From IMG/VR virus record IMGVR_UViG_3300044626_000638, positions 1-49,432 of that record: a DNA stretch of 49,432 nucleotides; one strand, given 5' to 3'. The position numbers were made by a program, and so were the translations under genes. The notes beneath the pieces are model-generated. The model was not told the origin of the DNA. It ran no database searches and saw only the letters and a program-made list of their open reading frames with translations. Shown in pieces: positions 15,195 through 22,717 of the stretch. Positions within the stretch are counted from its first letter, which is position 1, and each line of letters opens with the position of its first letter. The stretch is from a virus.

Positions 15195-15222
15195 ATATTA
15201 TCAACTCTCCAATTTCCGGCAA
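15195..15222 (-). promoter_or_regulatory. Promoter of the minus-strand cassette
   Basis: On the minus strand TTGCCG (15222-15217) is followed after 16 bp by TAATAT (15200-15195), each a 4 of 6 match to sigma70 boxes. The ATG at 15189 begins only five bases after the -10 box, so transcription would start at or just inside the start codon. Confidence 0.4.
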
Positions 15223-15292
15223 GGAAAAATAATCTTCATTTTGTTGAGGAAATCATTTGCGCGATTCGCCGGGATGCTTCAAGGTTCCGGCC

Positions 15293-15760
15293 ATGAGAGC
15301 AAACGACGACCTTCCTCCCGCGCCATGTGAATGTGGCCGCGACCTGACAGACCACGACCGCAATGAGCAGGACGGCCTCTGTGCCAAGTGCCGCGAGCTG
15401 CACCTTGAGGTTGATTTGGAAATCGCATGGTTTGTCTGGCTCGACTCGCTCAAGAATCCCTTTGACCGCTCACGCATGGAAGCCGTCTCTGATTCCCTCG
15501 CGGGCTGGAAGCAAGTTGACGGCGACATTCAGCACGAGCGCACTGCGAAAGGCGTTTCCATCGCCAGCGCCAACAACCTCCGATTCCTCGCCCCAGGCTA
15601 CAAGGGCCACCTCATTTTCAGCGAGCAAAACGGCCTCCCCGTCGTGATTGTCCACGGCGGCAAAGACCACAAATTCCCCGATTGGAGCGCGGTCTTCACG
15701 GCATGCACGCCGCTTGAAACCATTTTGGCGGCAACGAATGCCGTCATTTACCACAACTAA
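15293..15760 (+). CDS. Zinc-binding hypothetical protein, 155 residues
   Basis: Starts MRANDDLPPAPCECGRDLTD and has CxC near the N-terminus followed by LCAKCREL, a plausible four-Cys zinc site. The rest is mixed alpha/beta (WFVWLDSLKNPFDRS, LIFSEQNGLPVVIVHGG). No family recognised. First gene of the plus-strand early block, divergent from the zinc/HTH gene. The leader before 15293 is GGTTCCGGCC, without Shine-Dalgarno. Confidence 0.6.
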   Translation: MRANDDLPPAPCECGRDLTDHDRNEQDGLCAKCRELHLEVDLEIAWFVWLDSLKNPFDRSRMEAVSDSLAGWKQVDGDIQHERTAKGVSIASANNLRFLAPGYKGHLIFSEQNGLPVVIVHGGKDHKFPDWSAVFTACTPLETILAATNAVIYHN

Positions 15761-15774
15761 ACGACCACCACGCC

Positions 15775-16569
15775 ATGAGCACCTACATAAAAAAAATGAC
15801 CGGCTATAAAGCCACTGACAGCGATCTCAAATGCCGCGATCATCAATTCATCCTTGGCGAATGGTCGCCTGTGATCGAGGGCGATTTGCAGTTATGCGTC
15901 AAAGGTTATCACTTCTGCGTTCAGCCTTCCGGTGTTTGGTCTTATTACAACTCGTCAACGACTCGCGTGTTCCAATGCGAAGCCGAGGATGTGTTAGAAG
16001 TTCCAACCGAAGCGGGAGCAAATTTTAAACTAGTTGCTCGTCGCATCCGACTTGTTGAGGAGATCACGCCGGGCAAGGTCGGTAATGACAAGTCCAACAC
16101 CGGCAACAGCAACACCGGCTACAGAAACACCGGCTACAGCAACACCGGCTACAGCAACACCGGCGACAGAAACACCGGCAACAGCAACACCGGCTACTGC
16201 AACACCGGCTACAGAAACACCGGCTACGGCAACACCGGCTACAGAAACACCGGCTACAGCAACACCGGCTACAGCAACACCGGCGACAGAAACACCGGCA
16301 ACAGAAACACCGGCTACGGCAACGCGACTAATTACTCAGCAGGTTTCTTTTGCGTAAAAGAGCCGAAGGTTATCTCGTTCGATAAGCAAACGCAGCTCAC
16401 TCGCGACCAGTTCGTCGCCAAGTTTCCGGAATACTACGCGCTGAGTGAATTGCTGCTCAAAGTGGTCACCATCGACTTTGAACCGTTCAAACGTATTCCT
16501 GGCATCACGCCAGCCAAGCTAAAGGCTTTGCACCGCAAGCATCTTCTTGCCAGAAAACTCATCAAGTAA
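15775..16569 (+). CDS. Pentapeptide (NTGxx) repeat protein with DUF7666-like N-terminus
   Basis: 264 residues. Residues 1-100 (GYKATDSDLKCRDHQF, ...LCVKGYHFCVQP...YY) follow a phage/metagenome domain that I know as DUF7666-like. Residues 108-182 are fifteen uninterrupted five-residue repeats NTG(Y/N/D)(S/R/G/C). Short repeats of this kind usually build a right-handed parallel beta-helix, as in pentapeptide-repeat proteins, some of which mimic DNA and bind gyrase; that role is not shown here. The C-terminal 70 residues are helical and basic (PAKLKALHRKHLLARKLIK). The DNA repeat makes the gene prone to length change by slippage. Confidence 0.75.
   Translation: MSTYIKKMTGYKATDSDLKCRDHQFILGEWSPVIEGDLQLCVKGYHFCVQPSGVWSYYNSSTTRVFQCEAEDVLEVPTEAGANFKLVARRIRLVEEITPGKVGNDKSNTGNSNTGYRNTGYSNTGYSNTGDRNTGNSNTGYCNTGYRNTGYGNTGYRNTGYSNTGYSNTGDRNTGNRNTGYGNATNYSAGFFCVKEPKVISFDKQTQLTRDQFVAKFPEYYALSELLLKVVTIDFEPFKRIPGITPAKLKALHRKHLLARKLIK
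16096..16320 (+). repeat. Fifteen 15-bp tandem repeats coding NTGxx
   Basis: Each unit is close to AACACCGGCTACAGM. The last two codons vary in a patterned way: units 2-6 (NTGYR, NTGYS, NTGYS, NTGDR, NTGN-) recur as units 10-14, so a 75-bp block has been duplicated on top of the 15-bp repeat. It is a coding repeat, not a CRISPR array: there are no spacers. Confidence 0.85.
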
Positions 16570-16590
16570 CACCACCTCACCATTTTCATT

Positions 16591-17472
16591 ATGAGCGATA
16601 CCCAACTGGCCCAAGTGCCACAAAAACAAACATCTGCCCTCGCTTTGATGGCTGGCAAATACAACGTGGAGCCAAGCAAGCTCCTCGAAACCCTCAAAAA
16701 CACCGTGTTTCGCGGGGCAACAAACGACGAACTGCTTGCCCTCGTGGTTGTCTCGAATGAATACGGCCTCAATCCGCTCACGAAGGAAATCTATGCTTTT
16801 CCGGCCAAGGGCGGCGGCATTGTGCCGGTCGTCTCAATCGACGGCTGGATTCGCATGATGAACGACCATCCGCAGTTTGACGGCATCGACTACCAGTTCG
16901 AGCACGACGAACAGGGTAGGCTCGTTTCCTGCACGTCCATCATTTACCGCAAGGACCGCAGCCATCCGACACGGGTAACGGAGTACCTCGCGGAATGCCG
17001 CCGTAATACAGAGCCTTGGAAAATGGAACGCCGCATGCTGCGCCACAAGGCCACCATTCAAGGTGCTCGCGTGGCGTTTGGTTTTAGCGGCATCACGGAC
17101 GAGGACGAAGCAGCCGCTACACCAGGGCTTGCCAATGCTCGCGACGTGACGCCGAAGCCCGCTCGTGCCACGCCGCTTGATCCCACGAAGCTACCCGGAG
17201 AGCCAGCGCCAGCCGAAGCCACGCCAGTAGTCGAGGCCCAGGTTGTTGAACCTGCGCCGGAAGATGCCGAGCCTACTGAGGCCGAGATGCTGGCAAACGA
17301 CATCATCGAAGATGTGAAAGCGTCCGATGCTCAAAGCCTCGCGTCTTATATTGAGCAGGCAGATAAACAGCTCTCGGGCGAACCTCAGCAGAAGGTCAAA
17401 AGAGCCATCGTGGCACGGGCTAAGGTGCTTGGTGTGAAGTGGAACAAAGAAAAAGGAGGGTTTGAAGCATGA
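16591..17472 (+). CDS. bet: Bet/RecT-family single-strand annealing protein
   Basis: 293 residues. The core matches phage lambda Bet-type annealases: VVSNEYGLNPLTKEIYAFPA, GGGIVPVVSIDGWIRMMNDH, SIIYRKDRSHPTRVTEYLAE, CRRNTEPW and RRMLRHKATIQGARVAFGF. It would bind single-stranded DNA ends and anneal complementary strands during replication-linked recombination. After residue 170 the protein becomes a Pro/Ala/Glu linker (PAPAEATPVVEAQVV) followed by a short helical C-terminus. Its exonuclease partner starts in the stop codon (ATGA at 17469). A rare AAGGAGGG near the end of this gene may help translate the partner. Confidence 0.9.
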   Translation: MSDTQLAQVPQKQTSALALMAGKYNVEPSKLLETLKNTVFRGATNDELLALVVVSNEYGLNPLTKEIYAFPAKGGGIVPVVSIDGWIRMMNDHPQFDGIDYQFEHDEQGRLVSCTSIIYRKDRSHPTRVTEYLAECRRNTEPWKMERRMLRHKATIQGARVAFGFSGITDEDEAAATPGLANARDVTPKPARATPLDPTKLPGEPAPAEATPVVEAQVVEPAPEDAEPTEAEMLANDIIEDVKASDAQSLASYIEQADKQLSGEPQQKVKRAIVARAKVLGVKWNKEKGGFEA

Positions 17473-18329
17473 ATCTTTTTGAAATCAGCCCTCGCGACTA
17501 CCATTCAAAACTGACTTGCAATCGCGCCAACATCCACGCGGCGGACTCGTTTTTGTCAAAGTCGGTGATCTACGAACTTGATTCGCGCTCTCTCTGGAAG
17601 TGGCGCTACCACCCTCGCAAGATGGAGCCAACGGCTGCGATGCAGTGGGGTTCATTGGTAGATTGCCTTGCTACGACGCCGGAGCTTTTGAGCGAGTCCA
17701 TCGCTATATCGCCCTATGACTCCTACCGGACCAAGGAGGCGCGAGAGTGGCGCGATGCACAACTGGCCGCGAAACTCATTCTTGCCACCAAGGAAGACGT
17801 AGAGCTTGCCCAACAGGCCGCCAAGATGCTGACCGAAACCTGCAAAGCGTCCGCCGACATCTTCGCCAAGTCTAAGTCCCAGGTTATCATTGCTGGCCGT
17901 GTGCTGGGTGTTAAATGCAAGGGCCTTGTGGACCTCGCACCGGAAGGTGAGGACTTTCTGGCCGATTTGAAAACGATCAACGATTTCAGCGCCGAGGGCT
18001 TTGCTAAAGCAGTTTCAAACTTTGGCTACCACGTTCAAGCAGGTATGTACTTGAATCTTTGGAATGCTATGTTCCCAAACGACCAGCGCACGCGGTTCAA
18101 ATTCGTGTGGCAGGAATCCGAAGCGCCCTTTGAAACGTGCGTGACGGAGCTTTCTCCGCCCGACATTGAAGCCGGATGGCTTTACACTTCGACACTCATT
18201 AAGCGCCTCATTGAGGCTACCGCTTCTGACAAATGGCCGATGGCGTTTGAGGGGCAAAACATAACCACCACACGCCCAACGTGGGCAAGTATCCAGGAAG
18301 AGGCAAAACTCCAAACATCTGCACAATGA
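17469..18329 (+). CDS. PD-(D/E)XK exonuclease, partner of the annealase
   Basis: 286 residues. The catalytic pattern of the PD-(D/E)XK/exodeoxyribonuclease VIII-like phage nucleases is visible: KCKGLVDLAPEGEDFLADLK carries the paired Asp residues and the Lys (D...D-x-K) of the metal site, followed by YHVQAGMYLNLW, the typical QxxxY helix. It would resect double-stranded ends so that the annealase can load. It overlaps the bet gene by four bases; a Red-type operon (annealase-exonuclease) follows. The N-terminal 70 residues contain an S(K/R)SVIYEL/WKWRYHPRKM stretch normal for the family. Confidence 0.85.
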   Translation: MNLFEISPRDYHSKLTCNRANIHAADSFLSKSVIYELDSRSLWKWRYHPRKMEPTAAMQWGSLVDCLATTPELLSESIAISPYDSYRTKEAREWRDAQLAAKLILATKEDVELAQQAAKMLTETCKASADIFAKSKSQVIIAGRVLGVKCKGLVDLAPEGEDFLADLKTINDFSAEGFAKAVSNFGYHVQAGMYLNLWNAMFPNDQRTRFKFVWQESEAPFETCVTELSPPDIEAGWLYTSTLIKRLIEATASDKWPMAFEGQNITTTRPTWASIQEEAKLQTSAQ

Positions 18330-18628
18330 ACATCCACGACATCACCAAACAGATTCGCGCCTTCGCGGACGAACTCGACGCCGCAAAGGCCCCCAAACAA
18401 CCGCTCGGGCCGCAGGACGTGACACCGGGAAGCGTGCTGCTGTCCTCATCTGGTGGAGTAAATGGGATGCAATGGACCCAAGTTTTTTGCGTTAAATCAA
18501 GAGGTGTCGAAATAAATGGCCGGGACTGCATAACATGGGCCGAACTAAAAGAGCATTGGAAAATTAACCGCCCCAAGCACCGCGACGCTGACGGCAACCC
18601 GACACTCTGGGAGGCTTGCGAGAAGTGA
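18326..18628 (+). CDS. Hypothetical protein, 100 residues
   Basis: Starts MNIHDITKQIRAFADELDAA and contains a central segment QDVTPGSVLLSSSGGVNGMQWTQ and an acidic/basic C-terminus with LKEHWKINRPKHRD. No family recognised. It starts inside the stop of the exonuclease gene (ATGA), so it belongs to the recombination operon, and is followed by 60 bp before the HNH gene. Confidence 0.55.
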   Translation: MNIHDITKQIRAFADELDAAKAPKQPLGPQDVTPGSVLLSSSGGVNGMQWTQVFCVKSRGVEINGRDCITWAELKEHWKINRPKHRDADGNPTLWEACEK

Positions 18629-18688
18629 AAATCTTCGCGATTGATTGTTATGGCATGGACATTTGTTAAAACCATTCCATAATGCGTT

Positions 18689-19099
18689 ATGCAAACCATT
18701 GAAGAACGAAGGGCTAAGAACGCGCAGCGAGCAAGAGAGTGGCGTAAAAAGCACCCAGGCGACCCGCGTAAAGGCAAGCGAGCTAAATACACTGCTCAAT
18801 ACAGGGAAACGGAAGGTTATAAAAAAGCCCAAGAAAAATACAAAAATTCCGAAAAAAGAAAAGCGACTAATCGCCTATCGTTACGCCAAGCACGCTTACT
18901 TGAGCCTTTGAAGTCAAGAGCGCGGGATGCAGTGAAGCACGCTGTAAAAAGCGGCAGACTGCAAAAACCGAAGTGCTGCCAAGCATGCGGGAATAGCGGA
19001 TTGATCCACGGGCATCACGAAGATTACAGCCAAAAGCTAGCGGTTATATGGGTCTGCCCGCCTTGTCACACAAAGATCCACAAAGGCTCCAAACAATGA
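18689..19099 (+). CDS. HNH endonuclease (HNH-2)
   Basis: 136 residues. A long, very basic N-terminus (AREWRKKHPGDPRKGKRAKY, then ...EKYKNSEKRKATNRLS) precedes CQACGNSGLIHGHHEDY...WVCPPCHTKIHK, i.e. CxxC, the HH active site and CxxCH, a known small phage HNH. It is A+T-richer and more Lys-rich than its neighbours, as expected for a recently arrived selfish nuclease. It sits between the exonuclease operon and rusA, and its TGA overlaps the rusA start by four bases, so it did not disturb the operon. Confidence 0.85.
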   Translation: MQTIEERRAKNAQRAREWRKKHPGDPRKGKRAKYTAQYRETEGYKKAQEKYKNSEKRKATNRLSLRQARLLEPLKSRARDAVKHAVKSGRLQKPKCCQACGNSGLIHGHHEDYSQKLAVIWVCPPCHTKIHKGSKQ

Positions 19100-19545
19100 A
19101 ACCCATCATCTTTTTTGCCCCCTGCATCCCCAAGGGCCAGCCTCGCGTCAAAGCCTGCCGACGTGGTGCGTTCACGCGGGTCTATACACCAGACACGGCG
19201 GACGACTTCAAGGAGGCGGTGCAGGCTGCCGCTAAACATGCGATGTGGAACCATTCACTACACCCTTTGTTTGGCAACGGCCCCGTTCGCGTCGATTGGG
19301 AATGCGTTTTCCCGCGTCCAAAGGCGCACTTCACCAGCAAAGGACAGATTAAATCCACAGCCCCAAAATGGCACACGCAAACGCCCGACCGCGACAACCT
19401 CGACAAGGCAATCCTTGATGCCCTCACCTCAATTGAGATGTGGCATGACGACCGCCAAGCCTGCTCCGGCATGCTCATTAAACGCTGGGCCGCACTTGGC
19501 GAGCCTTCCGGCGTTCAAATCACCATCACGGCCATCCCGGCCTAA
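19096..19545 (+). CDS. rusA: RusA-like Holliday junction resolvase
   Basis: 149 residues from the ATG at 19096. Motifs fit RusA: PKGQPRVKACRRGAF near the N-terminus, and HTQTPDRDNLDKAILDALTS with the essential acidic residues, then WHDDRQACSGMLIKRW. The enzyme cuts Holliday junctions and branched DNA during phage replication and packaging. The neighbours (annealase, exonuclease, SSB-like protein) complete a recombination module. Start chosen by the ATGA overlap with HNH-2. Confidence 0.88.
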   Translation: MKPIIFFAPCIPKGQPRVKACRRGAFTRVYTPDTADDFKEAVQAAAKHAMWNHSLHPLFGNGPVRVDWECVFPRPKAHFTSKGQIKSTAPKWHTQTPDRDNLDKAILDALTSIEMWHDDRQACSGMLIKRWAALGEPSGVQITITAIPA

Positions 19546-19561
19546 CCAAAACACGAACATC

Positions 19562-19918
19562 ATGGCACGTCCCATCAAAATCAAAATCAACGTCACGAAG
19601 ATTCTCAAAGACTACATCTTTGAGGGTAAAAACGGCAAGTACCTTAACCTCGTCGCATGGCCGAACAAAAACGGCACTGGCCAGTATGGCGATACGCATT
19701 TCGTCTCGCAGGATTTGCCAAAGGAAGCGCGTGATTCTGGCGTTCAAGCGCCAATTCTCGGCAACCTCACGCTACCAGAAGAAGAAGCGCCACCGCCTCG
19801 CCAGCAAACCCGGCCAGCGCCTCGCCCGAATGCACCACGCCGTCAGCCTCCAGGGACGATCCAGTATGACGAGCCGCAAATCGAGGGCGGCATGGAAACC
19901 GACGACATTCCCTTTTGA
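19562..19918 (+). CDS. Probable single-stranded DNA-binding protein
   Basis: 118 residues. Begins MARPIKIKINVTKILKDYIF, with a small beta-rich domain (GKYLNLVAWPNKN...QYGDTHFVSQDLPK) compatible with an OB fold, then a Pro/Arg/Gln linker and an acidic tail ending TDDIPF. A disordered linker with a DDIPF tail is the classic C-terminal peptide of SSB proteins, which recruits replication partners. The domain itself is too short and diverged to assign with certainty. It fits its place between rusA and the replication genes. Confidence 0.65.
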   Translation: MARPIKIKINVTKILKDYIFEGKNGKYLNLVAWPNKNGTGQYGDTHFVSQDLPKEARDSGVQAPILGNLTLPEEEAPPPRQQTRPAPRPNAPRRQPPGTIQYDEPQIEGGMETDDIPF

Positions 19919-19938
19919 TCCACCACCAACGACCACGC

Positions 19939-20256
19939 ATGAAACAAGAACCAAAATCCGCCTACTCCCGCGACATCATCAAGCGCATAAAAGCCGCTGC
20001 CAAAAAGCAGGTCGAAGGATGCCTCTCCGTCCGCCACATCTTCCCGCGTGCTTATTGCGTCGCCAAACCGGCTCCAGGATGCGCCATTTTTGTCATACCG
20101 TGGCAAGATGCCGAGACTCAGGTACGCAAACCTGAGTATTCCAGTTCCGAAAGCGTGTACCAGAACGTGAAGAACGTCCAAGTCGGCGACTGGCGAGCCA
20201 TCGCATACGTCAACACTGTCACGAGCGGCCAAACCTACGTCATCGACCTTCCATGA
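19939..20256 (+). CDS. Hypothetical protein, 105 residues
   Basis: Starts MKQEPKSAYSRDIIKRIKAA (basic helix), then HIFPRAYCVAKPAPGCAIFV and a short beta part ending VTSGQTYVIDLP. No family recognised. The leader is CACCACCAACGACCACGC, without Shine-Dalgarno. Its stop overlaps the next start at 20253. Confidence 0.5.
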   Translation: MKQEPKSAYSRDIIKRIKAAAKKQVEGCLSVRHIFPRAYCVAKPAPGCAIFVIPWQDAETQVRKPEYSSSESVYQNVKNVQVGDWRAIAYVNTVTSGQTYVIDLP

Positions 20257-20543
20257 CACCCACCACCTTCACAAACCGCACCCGCAAGCTCGGGCTGCAT
20301 CGCAGATACATCGGCCCGGATGCCGTCGCGGAACTCGCCCAGGTTGTCCAAACGCCATTCCCTTGCGTTGCAAAAGCAGGCTGGGAAGATCGCAGCAAAG
20401 CGCCATCCACGCTCAAGAGCATGGGCAAGCTCATTGCTGCCGGGCTGGCTCGACTCAATCCAGACGCCAAGCAATACGAGGCCACCGACGACGGGCGCGA
20501 ATGGCTCGGCAAAATCATCGACAGCGGAATCTTGATGCCATGA
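20253..20543 (+). CDS. Winged-helix-like small protein, 96 residues
   Basis: The second half (STLKSMGKLIAAGLARLNPD, then KQYEATDDGREWLGKII) has the shape of a winged helix: recognition helix, a polar wing with Tyr and an ATxxGREWL helix, as in many phage transcriptional or DNA-end proteins. The first half is basic (MTPTTFTNRTRKLGLHRRYI). It is in a four-gene overlapping chain of small early genes. DNA binding is an inference. Confidence 0.5.
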   Translation: MTPTTFTNRTRKLGLHRRYIGPDAVAELAQVVQTPFPCVAKAGWEDRSKAPSTLKSMGKLIAAGLARLNPDAKQYEATDDGREWLGKIIDSGILMP

Positions 20544-20962
20544 ACACCGCCCCTCCCGAGTTCCTATTCGACGCCCTCGCCACCACGGCGCTCCCGTGTG
20601 GCAACCGCGAAGTCACTGCCAATCCCGTGAAGGTGAAGCTGGAAGCGCCAAAGAAAGCGTCAGTTCCTCGCCGGGATCAAACCGAAGACGAGCGTCAAGC
20701 CGTGAAGTGCCTGAAGGAGCAGGTCAACTATCTACCCGCATCTTGGGACAAGCGTTTTGCCCGCGAGTTGCTGACGACGGACATCACCGAAAAGCAGGCC
20801 GCGCAGGTGTGGCGCATGTTTTATCGTTACCGCCGCCAGATTCAACACCCCGAGAAAGAGCGCCTTTTGAAAGTGGCCGCTCACTTTGTCACCACCACGC
20901 TGCGCACCCTCGCCAAAGAGGCCGAAGAACGCCGACGCATTGAAGCCACAAAACAACCATGA
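20540..20962 (+). CDS. Conserved phage protein (SWDKRF / WRMFYRYRRQI)
   Basis: 140 residues. The middle, LPASWDKRFARELL...ITEKQAAQVWRMFYRYRRQI, is a motif I recognise from other phage early proteins of unknown function. The N-terminal 60 residues are linker-like with a KAPKKASVPRRDQ segment; the C-terminus is a charged helix (AKEAEERRRIEATKQP). It starts in the stop of the gene before and its stop overlaps the next gene. Confidence 0.55.
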   Translation: MNTAPPEFLFDALATTALPCGNREVTANPVKVKLEAPKKASVPRRDQTEDERQAVKCLKEQVNYLPASWDKRFARELLTTDITEKQAAQVWRMFYRYRRQIQHPEKERLLKVAAHFVTTTLRTLAKEAEERRRIEATKQP

Positions 20963-21213
20963 ACACCACAGAACGACCAACGCCAATTACCGATGCCGCA
21001 TTTGATGCCTTTTCACGCGGCGCTTGCGGCACTGCTTACCTTTGCGCCAAGATGGCGGAGCTTGAGCGCGAAAACGAAGCCTTACGGGCAGCGATTCAGC
21101 AAACCCTGATGGAAAATCTACATTTGGCGGATGGCGACGTTTGCACGCTCAAGCGCCTGAAAGATGCCATCGGCTTTTCGCCACCAAAAACCCCTTGCCA
21201 GCCGAGTCTGTAA
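20959..21213 (+). CDS. Small coiled-coil phage protein, 84 residues
   Basis: Starts MNTTERPTPITDAAFDAF and contains CAKMAELERENEALRAAIQQ, a leucine-zipper-like helix. The combination of a short PITD start with a MAxLERE helix is frequent in small phage proteins. Function unknown. It ends before a 133-bp gap holding a structured leader or terminator at 21271-21338. Confidence 0.5.
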   Translation: MNTTERPTPITDAAFDAFSRGACGTAYLCAKMAELERENEALRAAIQQTLMENLHLADGDVCTLKRLKDAIGFSPPKTPCQPSL

Positions 21214-21270
21214 CGCAATAGTCAACGCACGCCGACTAGAAACGGCCAGTCAATATGCCACATCTCAAAA

Positions 21271-21338
21271 TGCTCCCCACACTCCAAGGAACCCGCGCAT
21301 ATCGGATTTCTAGCCTTGGTTTCGTGGGGAGCACCTTT
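21271..21338 (+). terminator. Long two-stem structure ending in T-run
   Basis: TGCTCCCCAC (21271-21280) pairs with GTGGGGAGCA (21324-21333), and an inner CCAAGG/CCTTGG stem (21284-21289 with 21314-21319) stacks on it. CCTTTTTG follows (to 21339). It lies 9 bp before the helicase start. It can act as a terminator of the small-gene chain or as an attenuator/leader for the helicase-methyltransferase pair. Confidence 0.6.
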
Positions 21339-21346
21339 TTGAAGAT

Positions 21347-22717
21347 ATGACAACTTATTCAGAGTTTATCAATCGTAAGACCCACCTTGGAGGCAACTAC
21401 GGATTCAAGCCGACATTCATTCCTGATGCGGCATTCGACTTTCAACGGAGCCTTATCGAATGGAGCGTAATGAAAGGCAGGGCTGCCTTGTTTGCAGACT
21501 GCGGACTTGGAAAGTCGATGATGCAGTTAAGCTATGCTGAGAACATTGTCCGGCACACTAACAAGCCCGTGCTCATCCTGACTCCGCTGGCTGTTGGTGC
21601 GCAAATGGTCAAAGAGGCCGCCAAGTTTGGCATCTTTGCATCACGCTCAACAACGGGTAAGTTTCACCCGGGCGCTAAGGTCGTCATCACAAACTATGAG
21701 AAGCTCCACTTATTTGATGCGAATGATTTCGCCGGGACTGTATGCGATGAGTCAAGCATTTTGAAAAACTTTGACGGCGTGACAAAATCAGCCGTGACCG
21801 ACTTCATGCGAAAGCAAAAATTCGGTCTTCTTTGCACCGCTACCGCCGCGCCAAACGATCACATTGAACTTGGAACATCCAGCGAGGCTTTAGGCTATCT
21901 TGGATTCATGGATATGCTTGGCAAGTTCTTCAAGAAGGCGGAGGCTACAACCTCACGAAGCCAAGAGCACCGCTCCGGCATCTATCGCTTTCGTGGACAT
22001 GCCGAGCGCGATTTCTGGCGATGGGTATGCTCATGGGCGCGGGCTGTGCGCAAGCCGTCCGATCTTGGCTTTAGCGATGGTAAATTTAAGCTGCCTGAAC
22101 TTATAACCCGCGAGCACATAGTTGAGGCGAAAGCGCCACTTGAGGGCATGCTGTTTTCGATGCCTGCTCACGGTCTAGCCGAACAGCGCCAAGAGCGAAG
22201 CCGCACCATTGAAGAGCGTTGCGCGATGGCTGCCGCGTGCGTGGAGAACTCCGGCAAGAGTGCGGTCATGTGGTGCCACCTGAACAGCGAGGGCGACAGG
22301 CTGGAAAAAATCATCAAGGATTCCGTCCAAGTATCCGGCGACGATCCCGATGAGGTAAAGGAAGAGCGGTTTGACGCCTTTGCTAGCGGTCAAATCCGCG
22401 TGCTCATCAGCAAGCCAAAAATCGCAGGCTTTGGCTTGAACTGGCAGCACTGCCACCACCAAACATTTTTCCCCTCGCATAGCTTCGAGCAGTGGTACCA
22501 ATCCATCCGTAGAAGCTGGCGCTTTGGTCAAAAGCACGCCGTCACAATCGACGTAGTGACATCCGAAGGCGAGCGTGGAGTCCTGCAAAATCTCCAGCGC
22601 AAAGCGGCGCAAGCCGAGGAAATGTTTTCGCATCTTGTTCAGCTTATGAACAATGAGTTGCGGATTGAAAAGAAAGAGAAACCAACCACCAACGAAATCA
22701 CACCATCATGGCTGTAA
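21347..22717 (+). CDS. SNF2-like DEAD/DEAH-box helicase
   Basis: 456 residues. Motifs in order: Q-like FDFQRSLIEW (about 30-39), Walker A ADCGLGKS (50-57), Walker B CDES (133-136), LCTATAAPND (162-171) as motif III, and a C-terminal half with motif V AGFGLNWQ and motif VI SIRRSWRFGQ (near 386-395). This is a phage-type SNF2/superfamily-2 ATPase that moves on double-stranded DNA. It overlaps the methyltransferase gene by ten bases, and helicase plus methyltransferase pairs of this kind are common in phages; whether they protect phage DNA or drive replication is not known from this sequence. A structured leader lies directly upstream. Confidence 0.85.
   Translation: MTTYSEFINRKTHLGGNYGFKPTFIPDAAFDFQRSLIEWSVMKGRAALFADCGLGKSMMQLSYAENIVRHTNKPVLILTPLAVGAQMVKEAAKFGIFASRSTTGKFHPGAKVVITNYEKLHLFDANDFAGTVCDESSILKNFDGVTKSAVTDFMRKQKFGLLCTATAAPNDHIELGTSSEALGYLGFMDMLGKFFKKAEATTSRSQEHRSGIYRFRGHAERDFWRWVCSWARAVRKPSDLGFSDGKFKLPELITREHIVEAKAPLEGMLFSMPAHGLAEQRQERSRTIEERCAMAAACVENSGKSAVMWCHLNSEGDRLEKIIKDSVQVSGDDPDEVKEERFDAFASGQIRVLISKPKIAGFGLNWQHCHHQTFFPSHSFEQWYQSIRRSWRFGQKHAVTIDVVTSEGERGVLQNLQRKAAQAEEMFSHLVQLMNNELRIEKKEKPTTNEITPSWL

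Noticed and set aside
16096-16320. CRISPR-like array
   Set aside because: Units are contiguous 15-bp coding repeats with no spacers.
16034-16357. Second open frame across the NTG repeat (ATETPATATPAT)
   Set aside because: A 15-bp repeat has no stop in any frame where the unit lacks one; this is a by-product of the repeat.
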